A stretch of DNA of 24,015 nt from Chloroflexota bacterium. Lineage in GTDB: Bacteria > Chloroflexota > Anaerolineae > UBA4142. The notes under the pieces are model-generated. The model was not told the origin of the DNA. It did not search any database and saw only the letters and a list, made by a program, of their open reading frames with translations. The stretch is taken from the NCBI GenBank assembly GCA_016199405.1, contig JACQGS010000093.1:1-24015 (forward strand), given 5' to 3'. Both the position numbers and the translations under genes were made by a program. Below are positions 1 through 5,635 of this stretch, piece after piece. Numbering within the stretch: the stretch's first letter is position 1; each line of letters starts with the position of its first letter.

Positions 1-472
1 GCAGCGACAATCCTTCCAGAAATTCCCCGCGATAAAGTTCCACGGCTCGCCGCATCCGCGTCTGACACTCGGCGCAAGATTCCAAGCGGCGATGTTTGTG
101 CTGGCGGCAGGCGCGCAGCAATTGATCGAACTCGCGCACGTCGAGCCAGCACGGATGTGTGGATTGGGGATTCCAATTGTCGGGATTGAATTGCGCTTCG
201 GTTGAGTTGATGAGGAGATAGGGCGCGTTTTTCTTTTCGCGGAGGGCTTGGCGGAGACGTGAAAAAGATTTCCGGAGATTATTCGCGGCGAGCGTCTCGG
301 AGTTCTGCGACCAAAACAACGCGGCGAGCGTTGCGCGGCGATGCGGGCGATCGGATTCAACGGCGAGGTAGGCGAGGAGCGCGCGCTCTTTATCGGAACG
401 AAAAGTCCGGAACGGCGCGCCCTCGCGCAATGTCTGAAACGTGCCGAGCAGAGAGAGTGAAAGAGATTGCAT
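1..472 (-). CDS. BTAD/SARP-type transcriptional activator, N-terminal part (cut by window edge)
   Basis: On the minus strand an open frame runs from an ATG at 472 to the left edge, giving 157 codons without a stop. It begins MQSLSLSLLGTFQTLREG, the usual opening of SARP/BTAD regulators (a beta-hairpin, then the winged-helix DNA-binding domain). An R..DKERALLAYLAVES stretch follows, then the NLRKSFSRLRQAL recognition-helix region, and near residue 148 AVELYRGEFLEGLSL, which begins the bacterial transcriptional activation domain. In this family the C-terminus often carries an NB-ARC/AAA ATPase and TPRs; that part lies outside the window. A sigma70-like promoter at 521-549 points into it. Family assignment is by motif only and the regulated genes are unknown. 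Confidence 0.8.
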   Translation of the reverse strand, partial: MQSLSLSLLGTFQTLREGAPFRTFRSDKERALLAYLAVESDRPHRRATLAALFWSQNSETLAANNLRKSFSRLRQALREKKNAPYLLINSTEAQFNPDNWNPQSTHPCWLDVREFDQLLRACRQHKHRRLESCAECQTRMRRAVELYRGEFLEGLSL

Positions 473-520
473 AGAGGATTATTCCAACTCCAAATGGCTA
501 CCTACTTGCATCTTTTTCTC

Positions 521-549
521 GTTATAGAATTCAATCGGGCGAGCGTCAA
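521..549 (-). promoter_or_regulatory. Sigma70-type promoter of the BTAD/SARP regulator
   Basis: On the minus strand TTGACG (549-544) and TATAAC (526-521) are separated by exactly 17 bases. The predicted transcription start is about 40 bases before the ATG at 472. No other gene lies downstream in that direction. Confidence 0.65.
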
Positions 550-593
550 ATAACTTTTCGCAAAATCAGGGCTTAACCAGAGTTACGAGTAAT

Positions 594-675
594 TGTCATG
601 TCGAGCGAAGCGAGACATCGCGTTCCCTCGGTCCAACGAGATTTCTCGTTGCAAACTACACTCCTCGAAATGACA
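594..675. repeat. Dispersed palindromic element, variant D1
   Basis: The outer arms TGTCATGTCGAG (594-605) and CTCGAAATGACA (664-675) pair with one mismatch. Inside is a perfect small hairpin, CAACGAGA-TT-TCTCGTTG (634-651). The outer arms resemble those of the element at 21039-21123, so the two look like members of one dispersed family. Open frames across this stretch are by-products of the repeat. Confidence 0.6.
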
Positions 676-733
676 GATCCCTTTGGGAGCGATTTGGGAG
701 CGCGCATCTTGTATAGTCAGCCCAGAATCAAAT

Positions 734-940
734 ATGCCCATAACCACCAACGACTATCGTTCCTTTCTGCTGCGTCTATGGCGCGAGGGCAAAGAAGACG
801 GCTGGCGCGCGATGCTCAAGAATATTTCTACCGGCGAACAGCGCGGCTTTGCCGATCTGCAAGCGCTGGTGGCGTTTCTGCAAGATCAGATGGCTGACAA
901 AAAAGCGGCACGAAAAAGGGAGGGGGAAAAAGGCAAATAA
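734..940 (+). CDS. Small hypothetical protein, 68 aa
   Basis: The chosen start is the ATG at 734 (MPITTNDYRSFLLRLWREG). The same frame is open further upstream, but only through repeat-derived sequence. The core is a compact unit: FLLRLWRE.., a strand ending WRAMLKNISTGEQRGFADL, and helix QALVAFLQDQ. This resembles small uncharacterised proteins found repeatedly in Chloroflexota genomes. The tail is lysine/arginine-rich (ADKKAARKREGEKGK). No strong ribosome-binding site is visible before 734. No function can be assigned. Confidence 0.6.
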   Translation: MPITTNDYRSFLLRLWREGKEDGWRAMLKNISTGEQRGFADLQALVAFLQDQMADKKAARKREGEKGK

Positions 941-962
941 AAAACTGTCCATAATTGTGTTT

Positions 963-983
963 CCGCTTGCGGCGCGCAAGCGG
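963..983 (+). other. Short GC-rich hairpin after the 68-aa gene
   Basis: CCGCTTGC (963-970) and GCAAGCGG (976-983) form a perfect 8-bp stem with a 5-base loop, 23 bases after the stop of the small gene and 56 before the next start. There is no T-run, so it is not a classical terminator. Confidence 0.4.
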
Positions 984-1038
984 CATAAAGGCAAGTGACG
1001 CCTTTTCGTCACAATCACATTCTCACAGGGAGGAGAAA

Positions 1039-1827
1039 ATGAAACGCACGATGATTTTGTTCACAGCATTGGCACTGGCGATCATTCCGCTCGCGGGAGT
1101 AGGGACAATCGAAGCGGGGGCAACACCAGCCTGTTCGGCGGGCGAAATCGAGGCCACAGTTCCTGTTAATAGCCCTCTTCCAGCCGGCGTTAACACCTAT
1201 TGGAAACCAGGTGATGGGTTTTACCATTACTGCATTGCAGCCGCTCCGGTGCCGGCATCGGCACCCGCACCGGCACCTGCTACCGATCCCGTACCGCCAC
1301 CGCCACCCCCACCGTCAGCTCCTGCCGGTGGATTCAATGGAACGTCGGCTCAACCACCGCCTGCTCAGTTTGCCAAGGAATTCCCTGTCATCATTCCAGG
1401 TCCTGCGGCGAATCCGATGGGAGGCGCACCGATTGACTATTACGCATACGGCGTGACGATTCCCGGCGCCTCGGTCCCAAGCGGTCAAAACTATCTCTCC
1501 CAAGCATGGGTTCCCGCAGTGAACGGGTTGCCCGTTGGCAATGGTGGGATTGCCTTCCGCGGACCCGGCAGCAGCCTGGTGGCGTTCCGCATTTGGATTG
1601 AGAATGGCGACAACACGATCCATTCGCTCAATTCGCCGGGCGCGCGAGTTTGCTTTACCTATCCGCCGGACATCCAGTTCGACACTTTTGGTGAAGCGAT
1701 TCAATACTATACCGGTAACAGCAGCAATCCCTGGGTAACACTGGCTGGTCCGTACACGCGTACCGTACTCGTGGCTGGCGTGACACCGGGCTGGGTGCAG
1801 TTGTGCACGCAGGTCACAAGTTTCTAA
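1039..1827 (+). CDS. Secreted proline-rich hypothetical protein, 262 aa
   Basis: ATG 1039 is preceded by AGGGAGGAGAAA, a strong ribosome-binding site, and is preferred over the frame-open ATG at 955. Residues 1-28 form a Sec-type signal peptide (KR, a hydrophobic stretch ending IIPLAG, cleavage near IEAGA). A short N-terminal segment with two cysteines follows. Next is a low-complexity linker of Pro/Ala repeats ending in seven consecutive prolines, about residues 73-97. The last ~155 residues look like a beta-rich domain (many G/V/T/Y, WIENGDNTIHS, VTLAGPYTRTV). It probably acts outside the membrane. No family recognised. Its own terminator follows at 1847-1885. Confidence 0.75.
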   Translation: MKRTMILFTALALAIIPLAGVGTIEAGATPACSAGEIEATVPVNSPLPAGVNTYWKPGDGFYHYCIAAAPVPASAPAPAPATDPVPPPPPPPSAPAGGFNGTSAQPPPAQFAKEFPVIIPGPAANPMGGAPIDYYAYGVTIPGASVPSGQNYLSQAWVPAVNGLPVGNGGIAFRGPGSSLVAFRIWIENGDNTIHSLNSPGARVCFTYPPDIQFDTFGEAIQYYTGNSSNPWVTLAGPYTRTVLVAGVTPGWVQLCTQVTSF

Positions 1828-1846
1828 TATCGGTAGACGAAATGCC

Positions 1847-1885
1847 AAGCCCCGAAGAGTTTCAGAAACCCTTCGGGGCTTTTTG
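1847..1885 (+). terminator. Rho-independent terminator of the secreted protein gene
   Basis: AAGCCCCGAAG (1847-1857) pairs with CTTCGGGGCTT (1871-1881) around a 13-base loop, followed by a T-run. It starts 20 bases after the stop at 1827. Confidence 0.8.
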
Positions 1886-1905
1886 TTGATTCTCCCTCTC
1901 TGCGT

Positions 1906-2018
1906 TCAGCCCAACCATGACACCTTGTGATAAATCCGCCGCAAAGGAATCTCGCACGCGAGCGATTCGAGCCGCGCGCTTGCGTCCAGTCCGTCGTACG
2001 TTTCAACGGTCGCAGCAT
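1906..2018 (-). pseudogene. Possible small gene with start and body in different frames
   Basis: On the minus strand a promoter (2039-2068) and AAGGAG five bases before an ATG at 2018 mark a credible start. That frame gives an arginine-rich, unconvincing 64-aa product that reads through the opposing terminator. The neighbouring frame reads more like protein (ETYDGLDASARLESL, then EIPLRRIYHKVSWLG) and stops at 1908-1906, but has no start of its own. One reading is a small gene with a frameshift just after its start. Another is a short non-coding transcript. Confidence 0.3.
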
Positions 2019-2038
2019 CGCGTCTCCTTTCGGTGACG

Positions 2039-2068
2039 ATTATAGCATCGGCGTTCTCGCGCTGTCAA
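2039..2068 (-). promoter_or_regulatory. Strong promoter downstream of the acyl-CoA dehydrogenase gene
   Basis: Minus strand: TTGACA (2068-2063), an 18-base spacer, TATAAT (2044-2039). Both hexamers match consensus. It fires into 2032-1830, where only the small doubtful ORF lies. Confidence 0.6.
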
Positions 2069-2116
2069 AAACGTGTCTCCAATTCCTCGCGTCTCCCCAC
2101 TCACACACCCACGCAC

Positions 2117-3268
2117 TCACACACTTGCTTTCAGAATCTCCCGCGCGATCACGTGCCGCAAGATTTCGCTCGTCCCCTCGCCGATCAGCGTCAGCCGATT
2201 ATCCCGATAGTACCGTTCGACTGGAAAATCGCGTAAATAACCGGCGCCGCCGTGAATCTGAATCGCATGATGACACGCGCGATCGGCGGCTTCCGACGCG
2301 AATAATTTCGCCATCGCCGCTTCGGTGGTGAACGACACGCCGCGATTCTTCAAATCCGCCGCTTGCATAATCAACAGCCGCGCCGCGTCCAATTCCATTG
2401 CGCTATCGGCAATCATAAACTGAATCGCTTGCATCTCCGCAATCGGTTTGCCAAACGCTTCGCGTTCGTGCGCGTACTTGATGGATGCCTCCAGCGCGGC
2501 ACGCCCCAGCCCCAATGCCATCGCGCCGATGCCGATGCGCCCACCGTCGAGCGTGATCATCGCGTACTTGAACCCCTCGCCGGCTTTCCCCAACAAATTT
2601 TCTTGCGGCACGCGGCAATCTTCAAAAAATATCTGCGTCGTCAGCGATCCATGCAAGCCCATCTTCTCTTCAACCTTGCCGATCACGACCCCGCGCGTTT
2701 CGCGCGGCACGATAATCATGCTCAAGCCGCGATGCCCTTGCGCGGAATCGGTGCGGCACAGCACGTTGATCGAGCGGCAGATCGCGCCAGACGTGACGTA
2801 CATTTTCGTTCCGTTGATAATCCACTCGTTGCCTTCACGCGTCGCGGTCGTTTGCACACCGCCGGCAAGATCACTGCCGCCTTTCGCTTCGGTCAGCGCG
2901 AGCGCGCCCAGCCCTTCGCCCCGCGCGAGCGGCACGAGCCAATTTTTCTTTTGCGCTTCGGTTCCAAAATTGAAAATCGGTGAGCAGCCAAGCGATAAAT
3001 GCGCGGCGTACGTCAACCCCACCGACCCGGACACGCGCGCTATTTCTTCCACCGCCAACGCCTGCGCGATCACGTCCGCGCCCGCGCCGCCGTATGCCTC
3101 CGGAATATGCAAGCCCATCAGCCCTTGCTCGCCCATTCGGCGAAAAATTTCCGCCGGAAATTCGTCGGCCCGATCGATCTCCGCCGCGCGCGGCGCGATT
3201 TCTTTCTCGGCAAATTCGCGCACCGCGTCGCGGATCGCGCGTTGTTCTTCCGTGAGTTCAAAATCCAT
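2117..3268 (-). CDS. Acyl-CoA dehydrogenase, 383 aa
   Basis: FAD-dependent acyl-CoA dehydrogenase, which introduces the alpha-beta double bond into an acyl-CoA and passes electrons to electron-transfer flavoprotein; cytosolic. The full family length is present. The N-terminal helical domain begins MDFELTEEQRAIRDAVREFAEKEIAPRA. The middle beta domain has ALTEAKGGSDLAG and NGTKMYVTSG. The C-terminal helical domain has HEREAFGKPIAEMQAIQFMIAD, IQIHGGAGYLRDFPVERYYRD and GEGTSEILR, where Glu364 sits at the usual catalytic-base position. GGAGA lies 8 bases before the ATG. It stands alone, with no ETF or other beta-oxidation gene adjacent. Substrate (short-chain or branched-chain acyl-CoA) cannot be told from sequence alone. 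Confidence 0.93.
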   Translation of the reverse strand: MDFELTEEQRAIRDAVREFAEKEIAPRAAEIDRADEFPAEIFRRMGEQGLMGLHIPEAYGGAGADVIAQALAVEEIARVSGSVGLTYAAHLSLGCSPIFNFGTEAQKKNWLVPLARGEGLGALALTEAKGGSDLAGGVQTTATREGNEWIINGTKMYVTSGAICRSINVLCRTDSAQGHRGLSMIIVPRETRGVVIGKVEEKMGLHGSLTTQIFFEDCRVPQENLLGKAGEGFKYAMITLDGGRIGIGAMALGLGRAALEASIKYAHEREAFGKPIAEMQAIQFMIADSAMELDAARLLIMQAADLKNRGVSFTTEAAMAKLFASEAADRACHHAIQIHGGAGYLRDFPVERYYRDNRLTLIGEGTSEILRHVIAREILKASV

Positions 3269-3322
3269 TCAGGTCTCCATTCTTGGGAAGCGGGAAAAAA
3301 TAGATTCCCGTCTTGGACGGGT

Positions 3323-3380
3323 GGGTAGCCCAGCCGCGCTGGGCGTTTCGTGGACGGACAGCACGGCTGTCCTGCTACCC
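3323..3380. repeat. Three-stem palindromic element, copy C1
   Basis: Outer arms GGGTAGC and GCTACCC enclose two hairpins: CCCAGC-CGC-GCTGGG and GGACAGC-AC-GGCTGTCC. The same architecture with different but self-complementary stems recurs at 16684-16743. Confidence 0.75.
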
Positions 3381-3470
3381 GTTCGGGAAGATATTCTTTT
3401 TTCGAACCCTTACCGCAAGCCGCAAAGGAATCGCTTTTCAGAAAAGTCTTACTATTCTAGCGCCTTCGCC

Positions 3471-3503
3471 AGAAACCCGTTTTCTCGCAGAAAACGGGTT
3501 TCT
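3471..3503. repeat. 15-bp-arm palindrome, copy A1
   Basis: AGAAACCCGTTTTCT (3471-3485) and AGAAAACGGGTTTCT (3489-3503) are perfect reverse complements around a CGC loop. Identical arms occur at 7223-7285 and diverged ones at 22620-22650. Confidence 0.8.
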
Positions 3504-3692
3504 TCCCGCTCGCCTTTGATTTTGGGTGAAGGGTATTGTATTCACAAGCAAGCATCACTTCCGCGAAATCACGCGTTTAATTTTTCGTGCTCTTTGCGTT
3601 CTTCGTGGGTAGAATTTGAATTTTGTCCTGCCCTCAGCAAACAGACGCCGCTGGCTCGGAAAATTCTGCGCCAACGGCTCCCCACCGGCGCG

Positions 3693-3721
3693 ATTATAGT
3701 TTGACGTATGCGGCTTGTCAA
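3693..3721 (-). promoter_or_regulatory. Perfect-consensus sigma70 promoter facing the acyl-CoA dehydrogenase gene
   Basis: Minus strand: TTGACA (3721-3716), 17-base spacer, TATAAT (3698-3693). It overlaps the plus-strand promoter at 3701-3728, so polymerase cannot occupy both at once. Confidence 0.7.
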
Positions 3722-3728
3722 TTATAAT
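3701..3728 (+). promoter_or_regulatory. Sigma70-type promoter of the FmdB-family gene
   Basis: TTGACG (3701-3706), 16-base spacer, TATAAT (3723-3728). The predicted transcript starts only about 12 bases before the ATG at 3748, leaving room for just the AGGAA ribosome-binding site. Confidence 0.65.
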
Positions 3729-3747
3729 CCGAGCCATTGGAGGAACG

Positions 3748-4131
3748 ATGCCCATCTATGAATACCGGTGCGGCGATTGCAAACGCCGCGTGAGTGTTTT
3801 CTTTCGCTCGATCAACGCCATCACCGAGCCGCGCTGCCCGAATTGCGACGGCGCGAATCTCACGCGCCTCGTCTCGCGCGTCGCGGCGATCAAATCCGAA
3901 GACGCGCGCCTCGAGGCGATGAGCGATCCTTCAGCGTTTGGCGATGTGGACGAGAATGATCCGCGCAGTGTCGCGCGCATGATGCGCAAAATGGGCGACC
4001 AAATGGGCGGCGAGGATTTAGGCCCGGAATTCGGCGAGATGGTCGATCGAATGGAAGCCGGCGAAAGCCCGGAAGAAATCGAAAAGACAATGCCGGGGAT
4101 GGGCGGCGGAGAAACGGAAATCGGAGATTAG
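3748..4131 (+). CDS. FmdB-family zinc-ribbon protein, 127 aa
   Basis: The start is ATG 3748, which has GGAGGAACG just upstream and gives the family's invariant opening MPIYEYRC. Cys8, Cys11, Cys30 and Cys33 form two CxxC pairs of a small zinc ribbon (residues 1-45). An SRVAAIKSEDARLEAM linker follows, then an acidic, methionine- and glycine-rich tail (about 70-127, ending GMGGGETEIGD). FmdB proteins were named for a putative regulator of formamidase/amidase operons; the role of most members is unknown. No amidase gene is nearby. Monocistronic by layout: own promoter, convergent neighbour downstream. Confidence 0.85.
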   Translation: MPIYEYRCGDCKRRVSVFFRSINAITEPRCPNCDGANLTRLVSRVAAIKSEDARLEAMSDPSAFGDVDENDPRSVARMMRKMGDQMGGEDLGPEFGEMVDRMEAGESPEEIEKTMPGMGGGETEIGD

Positions 4132-4216
4132 AGATTGGAGAATGGAGGTTGGAGGTTAGAGATTGGAAGTTAGACGCGCGCCACCGCCAACTTCCAACTT
4201 CCAACGTCCAACGTCC
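4132..4216. repeat. Heptamer-like tandem repeat with inverted second half
   Basis: Between the convergent FmdB and DarA-like genes lie degenerate 7-base units (tggaggt, tggaggt, tagagat, tggaagt), followed by the complementary series (caacttc, caacttc, caacgtc, caacgtc). The two halves can fold onto each other. Such tracts occur widely in Chloroflexota intergenic DNA. It may serve as a two-way terminator-like structure; that is inference. Confidence 0.55.
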
Positions 4217-4221
4217 AATTC

Positions 4222-4551
4222 CTAAAATTTCTCAAACCGTTCCACATCAAACACAAACACCGTCGCGCCGCCAACCTGCACTTCCACCGGCTGAGCCAAA
4301 TACAATTCCCCCGGCTCCATCACCGGCGGCAATGGATTCACGAACTGCGTGCGCGTTTTGCAATTCTCCTTGATAATCTTCAAAACCTCGTCTACGCCCT
4401 CGGCTTCTACGCCGACAAAAATCGTCGCGTTGCCTTCGCGCAAGAAGCCGCCGGTCGAACTGGTCATCGTCGCGGAAAAATTGCGCTCGCGCAAGGCGTC
4501 GAGCAATCCGCCCGTATCATCCGAGTGAATTACGGCAACGATTGATTTCAT
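4222..4551 (-). CDS. darA: Cyclic-di-AMP receptor, DarA/PstA (YaaQ) family, 109 aa
   Basis: P-II-like trimeric signalling protein that binds cyclic-di-AMP in Firmicutes homologues. The length (109 aa) equals that of the Bacillus protein. The pattern agrees throughout: MKSIVAVIHSDD at the start, STGGFLREGNATIFVGVE at residues 32-49 (the loop contacting the nucleotide in characterised homologues), and PVEVQVGGATVFVFDVERF at the C-terminus. GGGAGG precedes the ATG by 5 bases. It lies 43 bases downstream of tmk, the same tmk-yaaQ order as in Bacillus, which supports orthology. Its cellular partner is unknown even in well-studied species. The presence of a KimA-like permease at 7654 fits cyclic-di-AMP/potassium physiology. 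Confidence 0.88.
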   Translation of the reverse strand: MKSIVAVIHSDDTGGLLDALRERNFSATMTSSTGGFLREGNATIFVGVEAEGVDEVLKIIKENCKTRTQFVNPLPPVMEPGELYLAQPVEVQVGGATVFVFDVERFEKF

Positions 4552-4574
4552 ACGCGCCTCCCTTTGGCGAATGC

Positions 4575-4608
4575 CGGATAGCCGTGGCTAATTGCTATCG
4601 GCTATCCG
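4575..4608. repeat. 10-bp perfect palindrome at the end of tmk
   Basis: CGGATAGCCG (4575-4584) and CGGCTATCCG (4599-4608) pair perfectly. The tmk stop codon (4597-4595) lies in the 14-base loop, so the last tmk codons form one arm. It may limit read-through or stabilise the tmk 3' end before the DarA-like gene. Confidence 0.5.
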
Positions 4609-5224
4609 CTGATTGCAATCTCCGTTCCACTTCCCCGCGAATTTGTTTCTGCACTTGCTCAATGGTCTGTGTTCCATCAATCCCCACCCATCGCCCCGGC
4701 TCCGCTTTCACCAACTCCAAAAAGCCGGCGCGCACACGCGCGTGATACGCAATCGCTTTTTGATCGAGCCGATTCGTTTCGCCGCGCTGCCGCCGCGCCA
4801 GCCCCACCTCCACCGGCACGTCCACGTAAAAGGTGAGATCCGGCGCGAGTCCGCCGGTTGCAAAGCGGATGATCGCGCGCAACGCGTCCAAATCCATGCC
4901 CAGCCCGTAGCCCTGATATGCCAGCGTCGAATCGGCATACCGATCGCACAAAACGATGATGCCTGCGCGCAATGCCGGCTGAATCACTTCGGCGACGATC
5001 TGCGCGCGCGCGGCAGAAAAAAGCAAGGCTTCGGTTGCGGGTTGAATCGTTTGATTGCGCGCCGACAAGACCACCTCGCGAATCTGCTCGCCGACGACGG
5101 TGCCGCCCGGCTCGCGCGTGACCAGCACGCGTTCGCCGCGCGCCTGCAAATATTCGCTGAGCAATTTGATCTGCGTAGACTTGCCGCTCCCATCCGGACC
5201 TTCAAAGGTGATAAAGAGACTCAA
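4595..5224 (-). CDS. tmk: Thymidylate kinase (dTMP kinase), 209 aa
   Basis: Phosphorylates dTMP to dTDP with ATP for DNA synthesis; cytosolic. The Walker A motif is GPDGSGKST (residues 9-17), followed by VTREPGGTVVGEQIRE, with the substrate-binding REPGG. LLFSAARAQ comes next, then LCDRYADSTLAYQG (the DR[YFH] motif). The LID region includes RRQRGETNRLD. Length is typical. The start is a TTG at 5224; no ATG gives the conserved N-terminus. The ribosome-binding site is weak, but the TTG overlaps the TGA of a preceding 33-aa frame (TTGA), suggesting translational coupling. It is part of the minus-strand operon running from 7189 to 4222. Confidence 0.93.
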   Translation of the reverse strand: MSLFITFEGPDGSGKSTQIKLLSEYLQARGERVLVTREPGGTVVGEQIREVVLSARNQTIQPATEALLFSAARAQIVAEVIQPALRAGIIVLCDRYADSTLAYQGYGLGMDLDALRAIIRFATGGLAPDLTFYVDVPVEVGLARRQRGETNRLDQKAIAYHARVRAGFLELVKAEPGRWVGIDGTQTIEQVQKQIRGEVERRLQSADSR

Positions 5225-5322
5225 GGTGATTCGGTCTGCTCCAAAACGATGCGGATGAAATCTTCAAAGGTTTTCTCATCCGTCAGTTCAAGTTTTTGTC
5301 CCCAATTCTCGTTTTGCTCCAA
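5221..5322 (-). CDS. Possible 33-aa ORF coupled to tmk
   Basis: A frame from TTG 5322 to TGA 5221 encodes MEQNENWGQKLELTDEKTFE..., ending RIVLEQTESP. It overlaps the 3' end of the 96-aa gene, and its stop overlaps the tmk TTG start. It fills the gap between those genes exactly and has a soluble, acidic composition. No homologue recognised. It could instead be the remnant of a longer tail of the 96-aa protein after a frameshift. Confidence 0.35.
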   Translation of the reverse strand: MEQNENWGQKLELTDEKTFEDFIRIVLEQTESP

Positions 5323-5578
5323 CGAAAGCGGCTTCTTCCAATTCGACCCGTTCTTGGATTACATGTGCCAGCCAATCCTCAATGCTCCTGCGCCGATGCA
5401 ATTGAGCGAGGAAAGCCGCGCGAGCAGCAAGTTCAGCCGGAATGGCTACCGATGCCGACTTCTTTCGACGTACACGAATTGGTTTTTTCCACGCCGAATC
5501 GTCGTCGGATTGTGCCACTACGATGTTGTCAATCTCCACTTGAGATAGTTTTTCCAATGGGGCTTTCAGTTTTTCCAT
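5288..5578 (-). CDS. Hypothetical 96-aa helical protein
   Basis: ATG 5578 is preceded by GGAGAAAAG. Residues 1-30 are polar. A basic KKPIRVRRKK patch follows at about 31-40. A helical segment then reads SVAIPAELAARAAFLAQLH, followed by RSIEDWLAHVIQERVELEEAAF. The second half has the look of a small ribbon-helix-helix or antitoxin-like protein, with the basic patch as a possible nucleic-acid contact, but no family is recognised with certainty. It lies 57 bases after the R3H ATPase gene and 63 bases upstream of tmk in the same direction, so it is probably co-transcribed with both. Confidence 0.65.
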   Translation of the reverse strand: MEKLKAPLEKLSQVEIDNIVVAQSDDDSAWKKPIRVRRKKSASVAIPAELAARAAFLAQLHRRRSIEDWLAHVIQERVELEEAAFVGAKRELGTKT

Positions 5579-5635
5579 CTTTTCTCCGAGTCTGCGTCCA
5601 CCAAGCGTGCGTCCGAACAGTTGGTATCCGTTATC

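Larger units (their letters stand above)
3269..3692 (-). other. 424-base non-coding region, possible long 5' leader of the acyl-CoA dehydrogenase gene
   Basis: No convincing gene. If the consensus promoter at 3693-3721 is used, this whole stretch would be transcribed ahead of the gene at 3268. It contains a perfect 9-bp hairpin near the predicted 5' end (3647-3655 with 3670-3678, 14-base loop), a fragment of a widespread cacgaag-type repeat (about 3585-3610), the 15-bp palindrome at 3471-3503 and the three-stem element at 3323-3380. The long open frames here are repeat by-products. Confidence 0.5.

Noticed and set aside
598..897. 99-aa open frame overlapping the 68-aa gene
   Set aside because: It starts inside a palindromic repeat, is rich in Arg/Ser from out-of-frame GC-rich DNA, and overlaps the better-supported frame.
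2448..3704. 418-aa plus-strand open frame
   Set aside because: It lies antisense to the acyl-CoA dehydrogenase and then runs through repeats; the composition is a typical shadow of a GC-rich gene.
3555..3755. 66-aa minus-strand ORF
   Set aside because: Its second half is translated from a dispersed cacgaagaacgcaaag-type repeat and its start lies across the promoter pair.
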